A stretch of DNA of 64,000 bases from Chromobotia macracanthus (lineage: Eukaryota > Chordata > Actinopteri > Cypriniformes > Botiidae), in NCBI GenBank assembly GCA_036877525.1, contig JAZGTH010000075.1, forward strand, positions 3,102,501-3,166,500. The letters are read 5' to 3'. Shown one piece after another: positions 11,501 to 23,700 of the stretch; positions within the stretch are counted from its first letter, which is position 1; each line of letters begins with the position of its first letter. Position numbers and translations under genes: made by a program. The notes beneath the pieces are model-generated. The model made no database searches, was not told the DNA's origin, and saw only the letters and a list, made by a program, of their open reading frames with translations.

Positions 11501-14500
11501 TCTTTGTTGTTTTTTGGAAACCATCAAGGCAGCAGGACTCCCGAATATTTTGTCAGACAGGAGAGTTTAATGTCTCTTATCTGAGGGGCTGCTTTTGTGC
11601 GTACTTCCAAGTGAGTGTAATTTCCTTTGGCACGGAGCCCTGCTGTGATTCTGTACCTAATAACCTCCCACCGCTCAATGATGAGTGAGTGGCACCTCTT
11701 TTGAACTGATCTCCTGACTGTTGTGTGCCGGATGCTGGCCGTTAGGGGTTCCAGTGGCAATGGTGATCATCTTAATTAAAGGCCAGACTAAGAAAGAACA
11801 GAGCAGAATTACAACACTGGTGCACCATGACCCAGAGCAGGACTCTGTAAAGTCACAGTTTGTTACACCGGCCTTCAGAGCTCTGAATTGTCATGTTCAG
11901 AACGGCAGTAGCTGGTGGGCCTGCCTGTCAGATTAAAGTATTAAAATGAGCCAAACAAATGGAGAATTTGATCTCAGACACACACAATTGTTTCACTATG
12001 TTCTTAGCTTGATACATAACAACACACCATAGATTTATATTGTTTTTATATAAAGCTAATAATAATATCCTATATTAGAAAATATCTATTTTTTGTATCC
12101 ATTTAAGACCACACACCCACACACATACCATTATAGCCACAAATGTTGAACTCTAACAATGCAAATGTAAACGATACGTGTTTTTGTAACACATAAACAC
12201 ATTGACGTATATACTCTCGTCTGACGCAGGCCAACGTACAGACAACAGTGTTTTAGTGAAACTCAGTGTCCCCAAATGAATAACCTTACATGGATATCAA
12301 CCACGTTTCACTCCTCCACAGATGTTTTCAGAAATTTGCAGCCCTTTAAACTGCACATTGTGTGGTCGTAACTTACCTTTCATGTGAACAATAGGCAGAT
12401 GGTAATCTGAGCTGGATTTATGTCTGTTTTGGTGTGACACACACTGCATTATTGTCTGATCCGGACAGAGGATATACACAGGCTGTTTGTGACGTCCTCA
12501 CGCTCACTCTGTGCTTCTGCTTATTCATTCCTATGAGCCATTACCACAGGTAAATATTTAGCTCCGTCTCAGGGACAGGGCTGCATTTAGACCAGGATGT
12601 GGAATAAACACCTCCTTCTATCAAATACAGGCTTAATATAAATGAAAATGAAGTCGGTTATGACTTCATTACATTTTTATTTATTAACCTTAATGGCACA
12701 ATGATTTATAGCCATAAATAACAGGTTGCTGTAGTTTCTTACAGTGTAAGGTACAGTGTATAGTTTTGTGTGTCACAATTCTCACCGGTTAATATGTGTA
12801 GATAGCTTTAAAGCTGAAATCTGTAACCTTTTTGTTAAAAATGACCAAAAATCAGTTATTGAACAAGTAATAACTGATAACAGTTATTACATGATATGAT
12901 AACAGATCAGTGTTCACAACTATCTCTATACCTTACTCTGATTCTCAACAGTAAATTTAAAATACTGATTTATATTGTGAGATGTCAGGTCCTATTTTTA
13001 CTGGAAATGTCTGTCTATACACAGAAAGAAGATCCAGCTACTGTCGCAGCATTTGTAGTTTGTTCTTACAGCAGTTGTTTATAATTCAAACTTGTCGTCC
13101 ACATTAAGAAAATAACTTTACATGTAACCTGCAATTTTATGTTTCAAACAGAGATGGTGATAGAGAGGCTAAAGTTACACATTGAAGCTGTAAGTTTTGA
13201 CACAGTGACTCTCAAATCTGTTCTGTTTGTGAATGGATAACCTGGAATTTTTGCAACCAGGTGTAAATGTCAAGGGCTTACGTGCTGCCGGTCACCAGAT
13301 CAGGTTTTTTCATTGTCTGCTCAGATGTTAAACATGACACATCCAGTTCAGTGGTTTCCACAGACAACAGACTGACCTTCATGTTTGTCTGTCATTTGTA
13401 CAGTATGCTTTTCTGTTTCCTCTTCCATGGACACAGTGGAATCAACAGTAGAAAATAAGAATTCGTTCCAGGAGGTGTCAGTCGAACCCGCGCCCCCTCA
13501 GGGGCGGGTGACTCAGTCTGTGGAGCTGTGCTGTTGAGCTGTGAATTATCTCCAGGTGTTTTCCATTGAGAAAATCATGGTTTACAGTAATGGATTGTGA
13601 GCTTCTAGCGCTGCTGTTTTCAGCGTCATCTAACCTCTCCGTCTGGCTGATTCATACTGTATGCAGTGTTTTTTTGGGGGGGATGACGGTGGGCTGTTGT
13701 ATTGTAATACAGCTGTTTTCTTTGAATTGTTGTTACTAGTTTTTATCTGAAGTGGCAGGGAACGTTCTCAGAATGTTAGATAGTATTCTTTACAAATTCC
13801 TTCAAAGTTAAAATAATGTTTTGCAGTAACATAAGTAGAACTTTTTAATGTTATACATCATATATAATAAAAACATTATTCTTAAGTTTTTAGTCAAACA
13901 TAATGTTAATACAATGTCTAAAAAACTGGATGTTTTAAACGTTCCTAGAACATTCAAAATAAAGTTTTTGTTACTTAATGGAAATGTTAGGGAAACATTC
14001 TTCAGCCTCTGCGTGTCACAGACAGACAACAGAAGTGTTTTGTTGTGTATGTTGTGTAATGTTGGATGGCATTCTGTTGGCGGTGAACTTTTCTTTCTTT
14101 ATTGTTCGGATCCACATGGGTCTTCACATCAGGGTCTGGGTCACATTTCTGATGTGTGTTCTGATTGGTGGACAGCGAACGCTCAGCTGACAGCAGTTAA
14201 TACGGGCGCGTGCCACAATACATGCATACTGAATGACTGCCAATTATCACCCGCTTGTGATGTCACATTTTCCCTCAGCCTATGTTTTTCCGTCATCCGT
14301 GGAGTGTTGCAGGAATCTGGAACATTTTGGTTTTCCCAGTCCATTCTCTCCCCCTGAATGTTTCGCTCTCCCCTTGCTTCTTTTGTACGGGATGGGTGCA
14401 GGCAAACTGGTTACCCTTACTATAAAACTTGAAATGAATCTTTATGAAATTGACTTAGATTATGAGTTTTGGAAACAGAAGGTGTGGGGGGTGATTACAT

Positions 14501-17500
14501 CATAAGACTGAGAAAAAACTGGAAGTCCCACATTGCCAATGTTCTGCCACTGGAAGGCTGGCTGCATGGGCAGTGCAGAGAATTGTGGGAGGGTTCGAGT
14601 TTTAATGGTTTAGGTTAAAGCATGAGGAACAGAGGGGGTCGATTCTGAGGGGGCTGGGACCTGAGAACCAATGAAAGGAGAGCAACCAGGGTGTGGGAGT
14701 AAATCAAAGATGGAGGGAGTGAAAAAATGAAGAGGAGGGCAAGTAGGAAAGGAGGAAGGGGGAGGAAGAAAGACAAAAGCAGAGGAGAAGAGAGATCTCA
14801 TCGAGTTAAGCGCTCTTACTCTGAGAGGGGAACTTCTGAGATGTTTGGAAGAGTAAAGATTCTAGTTTAAACTTTGCTGGAGGGTTTCTCTTCACTATGA
14901 AAGTCTCTCGTGAGTAAATCCCACATTTTAACACATTTTATTGGCCTGTTTTTCCACTCTGTCTTTTAATTTATGGTACAGAAAGGTTTATGAACATATA
15001 ACACTGTTTCTCATACATGCTGTAACGGGTACATATCTTTCTAAAAAGAAAAGCATCTGTCATTCTAGTGGCTGGCTGCCAGTCATATTTTGTGGCACTC
15101 TACTGTCGGTATTCAGACGTTATATCAGTTATATCAGCACATACTGTATTTCAAACACATTGTTGCAGCAGTCACTCTACACTGCACGCAGTGCAGTTTA
15201 TTCGCGTTCAGTGAGTGTTCCCTGGCTGGCGTCAGGCCAGTAACTGCGTTCGTCCCTCACCTCTGTTTAATCCAGGTGAATGTGACATTGTTTTCTGGCA
15301 CTTTCTGTAAGCTCAAGAGATGTGAAGGGTGTTACATGAGGACGGTCACAAAGTGAAGCTAAACAACAGAGGTACTGATTCTGTTTTAAAATGTAAACTT
15401 TAACATTTTAAATTCTAAAATTTTAAGTTAATTTTAAGTCAATATTGTGTAAAATTAGAGTTATTAGTTTAGTGCATGTCATGAAATTGTTTTGCGTGTG
15501 TCCAGATTTCATAGCTTCATACATTTCATAGATTTATTTAAGATGTTTCTCCTAAAATCACTTTTGAGAAATAGACACAAATGAACATCGTTTTTATAGA
15601 GAGTACAGAGCTATGAAGTGAATGTGGATCATGAGAATTTATTGCGAAATGTTTGATTTCATATTGAGAAATCTGACTTTTATTGCAGAATTGAGCAGAG
15701 TTTGTGACATTGCTGAGATCTCTGAAACTCTACAGGAGATGCCACGTGTGTCTTTTTCTCAGGAGAAACATCTACAAGACACTTAAGCCAAAATCTCAAA
15801 TAGCTCTCAACTTTAGCTCATAGCTGTCTAACTGAGAAACAACAGATAATAAAGAGATTTCATTTGTGATTTTTCTTTCCCATGGTTCTCAGCATTGTAT
15901 CGGCCATCGGCCACCCTTGTGAAATCTATATCAGTTGATCGCTAACCATATTTAAAGAGAAAAACAGGTACACACGATCACACTGTACTTTACTGTAATA
16001 TTGTGAGCTTTACGGCCATATGGTGTGCCAATATTTGCAAGATAAACCTGCCCACCATAAGTATAAATTCCCAGAACGTTTCCTTAACTTTTTTATAACT
16101 TTAAGAGAACTTTTAGAAAATTTTAGCCAACATCCTGAGAACGTTCCCTGTTAGCTGGGTTACTCCTTTTATTTATTAACATTTTTATTTGCTAAAGCTC
16201 TCAGATATCTGTGAGCGTGAGTTGGCGCTGTAGGCTAAATTTCAGGGTTTCGTGACACGGACGTAAAGAACAACAGTTTCTCACATCCACTGATGTCTGG
16301 TGAAGTATTTTGTTCTGCTCTCTGGAGTTCTTTACGGTACTGCAGCGAAACAAACCTTATTGTTCAGTGAGGGAGGTGACACAAAAGCCAGGTAATTTTA
16401 GTGGGGTGGAGACTGCACAGGAATCCTCATCAGTGTTACTGTCATTATGATGAAGGGTAGAGCTGCCTCTCTCCGCACGCTCTGAGGTCGGGCATGTGTT
16501 GGGCCTGCCCACAGCGGACCCTTTGGCCGTCGCTCTGATTGTGAGGCGGGCTGGCATAGGATTCAAGAACTATAGTAACTTCAGTGATGTTTGAAGATGA
16601 TCTGCGCTGCTGCATCGTTTTATTGGGCGTTTATTAGGGTGTGAAGGTGAACCTGTGGGTCATTTCTGTATTCAGGAACTGGGTGAGATTTCTGTTTGTT
16701 GTTAAAAAGAATTTGTCACATTTATCATGTTAGTTCAATGTCAGTATTAGATCTAATAAGTCTTGGTTTCTCTTAAGATTTCTTCATGTTATCCGCAGAT
16801 CTTGGGGAATTTTTCCTCACCACTTGTTGGGATTGTAAAGCAGTATTCCTTGTAAGGTTGCTTTGGAGTAACTTTCAGTGTGAAAAGCATTGAAAAATAA
16901 TCAGATTGAATGTTGATTTAAGAACTTTCTCCATAATAAGATGTTATTGATATGTGCAGCTGGCATGTATGTAGATGTCTTATCTGGATTTGTTGACAGT
17001 GAACTCTGGTAAACTCGATAGCTTGAAATGCGATGCATTCTTGAGCAATGGAAAGCATGCGCTAATGTTCTTTTTATTGTTTTGTAAATATCAGATTTTC
17101 CTGTTTCAAGTCAAAACATTGACTCATATTTCTCTCCCTGGCTGACAGTATTAAATTCTGTTTGTGTGTTGCATAAGTCTGCTGACAGTTGCGTACACCA
17201 TTGTTGATTTTGGCGCATTTGTGGAGACATTGTCGCATTTACTGCTCATGTTTTATTTTTACCAGTTGTTAACTTGAAATACTCCTTTGTGCCTTAATAA
17301 CCGGTTGGATCCTTCTGTGAACTGGGCGTTTTGTTCAAACACCTCACAAATCAATATTTTTATGAATTTTTCACGCATTCCAGGGTTATTCCAAGGCTGA
17401 CCAGAAAAGCTTTAAGTATGTTATCAGATATGTTGGTACATTATGTTAACCCTCCCATAGGTTTGGTCTATGGGCTATGGTCTAAGCGCTGGGACATCCC

Positions 17501-17701
17501 GTATAATGATCCTGAAACTGATCTCCTGATCCTGAAGATCTTGTGTTTATATCATATAGGATTATGAGCAGACATCAGAGGTGGGGTGATTATCTCGTAC
17601 CCCTGCTATTTCCTGACCTACAAGAGTAACCTTGTTCATGTAGCGACAGGAAGAGAAACAGAATTAAATAACACAGAACTGATTATGTTATGTAATAACA
17701 T

Positions 17702-17746
<45 letters not shown>

Positions 17747-20700
17747 CTCTCTCTCTACAGAAACATTCAAGTCCATCTAAAATAGTTTTGATGATTGGTC
17801 ATGGAACTAAATGATAATGGATGTTGTTTTGTTTAGCTTTTGCTACTGAGTGAGGCAGATACTGTATGTTCAGAATACTGTGTTCTGACTGTATATCATC
17901 CATCTTATTATATGGCTACTTACAAACATATACAGTATTATAACAAACATATTCAGTATTTATTTAAAGTCATTTTATGTTAGAAGAATGACAGCGTGGA
18001 TATGTAAGATATGAAAATAGTATTGCTATACAGGAAATCTGTTTTCAGTTATACAGTTTAGCCAGTATTATACAAAAATATGGACCAATGAACAATCTGT
18101 CACTGCTATGTAAATTTGATCAGTGCTTTAATAATGTCATTATTACATTTCTGAAAGATTCCTGCTTTTATCAGTCTGTGGTCATTATAAACTCAAAGTA
18201 CATAGCAAATCATGAGATTTACTTTTCTGATCTCATTTATTCTTTGTTTTTAATAGATTCTTTTATGAGTCAAGAACAAACATTTTGTATGTTGCAGAAA
18301 TCGAAGCGAAGGAGGCTTGTGACTGGCTGCGGGCGGCAGGATTTCCTCAGTATGCGCAGCTCTTTGAAGGTAACGCTTCACCACAGACATAAACTTTAAA
18401 AACCTCACAAATGTTATCACACCCTGCTGTTAAGCCACAGCTACAGCTATTTTTGGGAGAGAGGCTTGTGCTCATTCAGCTTTCATCGAAAAAAATCACA
18501 TGACATCACTTTTGGCTCACAAAGAGCATGACTTAAGAGAAACGGCAGTTTTTAATGTGGGATTTGGTTTTTTCGTTGCCATTCGAGTCGAGCTGGTGTT
18601 ATCATCACCAGACCTGATGCTCCTTCGTTCTCCCTGTGGTCCCTCATCAGAGAGCGTCTTATTCATGTGCCCTAGAACAAACTCTTTCAAGTTTTTGTGT
18701 GAAACACGAGAGGCCCAGATACCATAACTGCTTCCAGTTAAAGAAGTGCAACTTAAACATACAACATCCTTAGAGAGACAGAGGTCATGAGAATAACCTG
18801 CATTTGTTTTGCTTCAGAAATGATCCTTTCCTTTCACATGCCCTCGGCTTATTGGTGAACACTTTTGAGTGTTTGTCTTTGTATGAAAACACTCTTCCTT
18901 CCTCCATTTAATTTCTTCTGCATGTGTTCTGTGAAAGTTACGGACTGCGGCTTTAACATTATAACATTTTTCGACATTTTTGACATTCATTTTTGCAGTA
19001 TGTTATATAAGAAACATGACACACTGTTTTGCAATCCGTTCTCTGTACATTTTAAAGACTGCTGTTGTGCAGCCATATCCTCATGGACAAATGGAAATAT
19101 CATGGACGGATATTAAATCAAAGAGCAGCACAGAATCGTGCCATAATGTCTCTCTTCATCTCTTTATCGGTGTTGTTTTGGAAGTTTCAGCAGTTCACAG
19201 CCAGAACAGAGCGATTCTCAGTGAATGTCTGTTTTCACTTCGGCAAAGGAAAAAAATCTGATAAAACATTTAATGGTACCAGTGGAATGTCTGCTTCAGC
19301 GGGTTTGGATCTGGTCACCCCGTTACATAAGCTGGAAACCATATTTAGTGGAAGATGTAATGACTGGTCGAGGCCAAGTTCATTTTTTGGGGGACAAACC
19401 CTGTCTTATTTTATTAGCATCTGGAAGTCTAAAACAAGTGAGCTACTCTCTTCACCATGGCTGTATCTCTGGAAAGAATGTGTTGTTGGGAGTTTTTTAG
19501 GAGTGTGGGCGCCTGGATTCCTCTGTTTTTGCTCTGAACATGTAGAGATTGGCCTATTAACCAATCAGAGTGGAATCATTATGATCCCATAAAAGACATT
19601 TGTTCTTTTTCCAGCAGTTTGCAATAATGGCTTTGTTTGTTAAAATGGGATATATCTCTGTTTCCTTACAGATTCCCAATTTCCAATTGACATCACCCCT
19701 GTGAAGAAAGACCACGATTTTTTGGACAAAGACCTGGTGGAGCCTCTGTGCCGGTAAGAAACAGTGGCGCCTTTGTCTTTAAACTTATGAATAATGTAAA
19801 ACGTCCACTTAAAAAACGATCTGATTGGATAACGAGAGAATTACATCATGCTGTCTGTTGGCATGAAAGCAGGATGATTACATAAGCATAAGGTCTTTTT
19901 AGGATGTTGGACCTGGTACGTACTTAAAAAGGATGTTGCATAAATTATTGGCTCGGTACACTAGTGAACATGAAGCATCATATAGATGGGCTTGAATCAC
20001 GTGACCACACAGCAGCCAATGGACTTTTTCTTTATTGCATGATGTCATTGTGTATTGCGTCATTGAAATCTGCGTCCGCTCTCGTTTTCTCATGTCAGTT
20101 ATTTTATAACGCAGAAGTAAATACTGTCTCGACAGCTGTCTCATCAGCGTTTGTAAAACACGCTGTCATTGCACTTTCCCAGAAACAAAGTACAAAATGT
20201 ACACTGAGTTCGCTGCTGTTCTTGTTAAGACACTGAATTTCCTAAATTGAGTTGAAAAGAGCCCAGCGGTGACTTTGGTTGCCTTGGAGACTCTCCTAGT
20301 AACAACCCTAAAGCAACTCATCTACATTCCTAACCTGTTTACTGTTGTGTAGAAAAAGATGTCCTGAATTTTCACCTCACCCCCGACTTTCCTGCAGCCC
20401 CCGGAGGGAAAGACTGTAAGAAATTATAGCACGACAGGCTGAGAAAGAGCCCGGAGGAGTTTATAACCTTAATCCAACGTGTCACTCGCTAAGATATGAC
20501 TTTGACCCAACTAACAGGGAACGTTCTTAGAATGCTGGTATAACATTCCCTAAACTGTCTCTCCAAGTTATCAAAAGCATTCCTGCAACAACATTCATAG
20601 AGCTTTTTTTAGCATTATATATCGTGTCAAAAACGCTATAAGTAGTTAGTGGAGCATTTTAAAAGTAATACAGAATTAGAAACCAAGCACTCACGTTAAT

Positions 20701-23700
20701 TAACATCTAAAACATCTAAAAACGTTTGAACGTTCCTAGAACTTTCAGAATAACATTTTAAACGTTTTTGTTACTTAATGGAAACGTTAGGGAAACATTT
20801 GTACAATCTAAAATTGTTAGCTGGGGAGGCCGTGCCAACTTATTATTTTACAAATAATGAGGTTCTACAGGCGGATATTTGTAGGGCAATTGTTACGAAT
20901 GACAAAATGTTTATAAAGATAATTAAATAATGCCTTATCTTACTAAAATTACTTACAGTCAGCCAGCTTTATTACTGGCTTGTTTTTGTGAGGAAAAATC
21001 GCTCAGTCTTTCTGTTCGCTATGTCATGTCTTGGCTGCGCTCTGTGATTTATGCTTTCATTGTCATGGCATGATCACAGACAATATAACAAGCCATAAAG
21101 TCATAGTTATTACATCACAAACAAGGGCGTGGTTTCCATGTGTGCTTGCAGCACGAAATGTGATGTCGTCTTTTCCACATTATTTGTTTTGTGCCCTTTA
21201 TTGTTTCAGTGGCTTTGAGTAAATCTGTTCCACAGTCTTTCAGATTTACAGAACAGAGGCAAGCGTCACTGTTTCTGTTCTTCATACTTAAATTTATGGA
21301 TATGAACAAACCCGACTGCAGGAGCTGCAGATTTTTCACTGCCTTTTGTTAAAATGTAAAAATCTTGTTACTTTTACTCTTTGTATGTAATATTCTGCTG
21401 TTGCTCTGTTGTGGATGGTTGTAATTCAAACTTCTGACTTAGAGATTCAGACAAATTCATAGAGAATCTTGACTCAGTGGGTCCCGAGCTGCTGCCCAGC
21501 TAACAATTTTAGGTTGTAAGAATGTTTCCATAACGTTTCCAATTAGTAACAAAAATGTTAAAAATGTTATTTGAAAGTTATATGAACGTTCACAACATCC
21601 AGTTTTTAGACGTTGTATTAACGTTATTGGCTATATATTGAAATAAATGATATTTAACGTTAAAAAAGTTCAACTAACATTGCTGTAGGAACATCTTTGG
21701 ATAACCTTTAGAGAACGTTCTGATAGTTTACCCTGTTAGCTTGGGTCTACTTTCATCCCGACACCATTTCTCATATTCGACGGCCCACAATAAAAGAATG
21801 GAAGGAGAATCTCTTTTCTGTTCAGAATGTTTTGGGAAAGTCAGCAGAGAAGACAAGAGAAGATCTTGTGTTTCTGTAGGACCAAGAATTATGATCTGGA
21901 AGAGTGTAGCAGCTGGTATCAACACCACATTAGTTGCTCTCATGAGCCGCTGAAAACTATGACAACTGCACCTTGAGTCAATTAAAAGCCAGTAACTGAG
22001 AGAGGGAGGGAGATTGGCCATGTCTAATTAATCAGGTTTGCAGCTCACCAGCGCTGAGTGAACAGAGACACAGATCATATGACCTGATTTTATTACATGC
22101 CTTACAAAATAAAGCTGGTCGGCATGGCTTTCTAAATTTGTGTCACCTTCTTTTTCACATCCAGGCGACTCAATACACTGAACAAATGTGCCTCTATGAA
22201 GCTTGAGGTTCACCTTCCCAAGAAAAAAGTAAGTGGGGCATAATTTCTGTTTATCCATCCAGTAGCTCTTTTGTGTTTATTCATTGTTATATTGATGGAT
22301 GTGTCAAAAGGTTTTGCTGTTTCCTATTTATATATTTAGTAGAGTTTATTATTACACTCCTTGGGGCAAATGCCTCATGTTCTTCCTTTAAAAAATAGCT
22401 ACACATATATATACAAATATACACATATACACAAATATATGAGAAATTTGAGAATGTCTGTTGTTAAAGGGGAAAATGATATAACTTCTTTTCTCCTTAT
22501 TTAACCACCTGAGGATACTGGATAGAAACAGGTATTTAGTGTTATATCACACTGGTTATGTAATGATTTCACAGAGGAAGGAATGTGCCCTTTGAGACAC
22601 GAAAGCCATTTGTGTGAATCTGAACGGTGACCTGTGGGGGTTCTGGATTTTTGGAAAAGGAAAATATAGAGGCAGACGGAGGGATAGAAAGAAAGAGTTT
22701 TCCTAAAGCTGAAGTGTGTCGTTTTTTTCAATGTTAAAATACTTTCTTAGGGTCTCAGCTTAATATGCAGAGACATCTGTAAGTTAATTATAATTAGCTT
22801 TATCTTGAAAACATTGTGACATCAAAATACTGTTCTGAGTTTGAATATGGTGCAGGGATATCTGTTTGATTAAATCTGTTGATCTTCATTTGATTTGTAG
22901 GTTTGTTTGGTGACTTCAGCCTTAGAAGAATCTTATTTCATATTTTTGCTTTAAAGTTTAGAGAAGAGAGTAATATGACAATCACAGGAAAGATAATATC
23001 TGATAACATATTTTTTTAATATATGTTCGTATATTTTCTTCTCCTCTGCAGAGTGAAGACTCTGATGAAGATGACCTTTTCGCCATCAGTGACAGATGGA
23101 CTTTTGAGTGGAGCAGTCGCCGCTGGTCCAGGCTGCAGGACATCGACTGCCTCCTGAGGGGCGTGGAGAACAGCAACCCAGGAGAGAACTCTGCCCTGCG
23201 GACAACGACCAGCATTGAGAGTGTTGTGACGGACCTGAGCGAGCCGGAGATCTCGTCGCTTCACAGCGAGAGCAGTGCGGGTAGTTTTGGAATCCGGGCA
23301 CACAGTGCTGAAAGTTCGGACAGTTCACACCACGCGTGCTCAGACTCTGCGGCCATGCCCGACCACACGAGTGTTGCAAACCTTGCTCCTGATCTTTCCA
23401 GCTACGACTCTTTGCCTGTGAAGCATGGCAAGCGAGGACGGACTCGAGCGAAGGAATTTTTACGACGCATGGAGGCATTGCAGTTACACGGTGCCCTGGG
23501 CCACAGGAGTCTCGTTATAAGTGCTCCGGTTCTCCAGCAAGAACCCCAGGCTGTGAAAAGTCCCTGCTTGGAGATCATTAATGGAGATGGGCGTCTGGCC
23601 GAACCACCCTCTGGCATGGGCTTGCCTTCACAATCCAGCAGCGATGGTAGCAGCAGCCAATCAAGTGGAAGTACCGTCAGTACACCAAGTCTGAAGGAAC

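Larger units (their letters stand above)
5505..18297 (+). other. stard13: stard13 intron 1 (12.8 kb)
   Basis: Phase-1 GT-AG intron. It holds MITE A copies (6618-6843, 11071-11345, 13755-14004, 16069-16160), a perfect 27-bp inverted repeat (7268-7336), a MITE C fragment (8700-8816), a MITE B copy (12808-13192) and a CT repeat (17706-17756). Nothing coding was recognised; open frames such as 13848-14357 run through MITE sequence. Non-repetitive stretches (5505-6617, 7373-8699, 8817-11070, 11346-12807, 14005-16068, 16161-17705) show nothing I can name, apart from a possible conserved block near 9430-9800. Confidence 0.8.
19754..22164 (+). other. stard13: stard13 intron 3
   Basis: 2.4 kb. Contains two MITE A copies in opposite orientation (20506-20825 and 21495-21745). 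Between and around them nothing else was recognised; 21750-22020 is non-repetitive and could be a conserved element, but this was not tested. Confidence 0.75.

Noticed and set aside
13486..13509. GC-rich hairpin ACCCGCGCCCC...GGGGCGGGT
   Set aside because: 9 bp with one bulge; could be a chance GC patch. No terminator role applies in this eukaryotic intron.
13848..14357. 169-residue open frame in stard13 intron 1
   Set aside because: Its first half is MITE A sequence and the rest matches no family I know.
19065..19592. 175-residue open frame in stard13 intron 2
   Set aside because: No recognisable domain, overlapping frames of similar length nearby, and it lies between well-defined exons.
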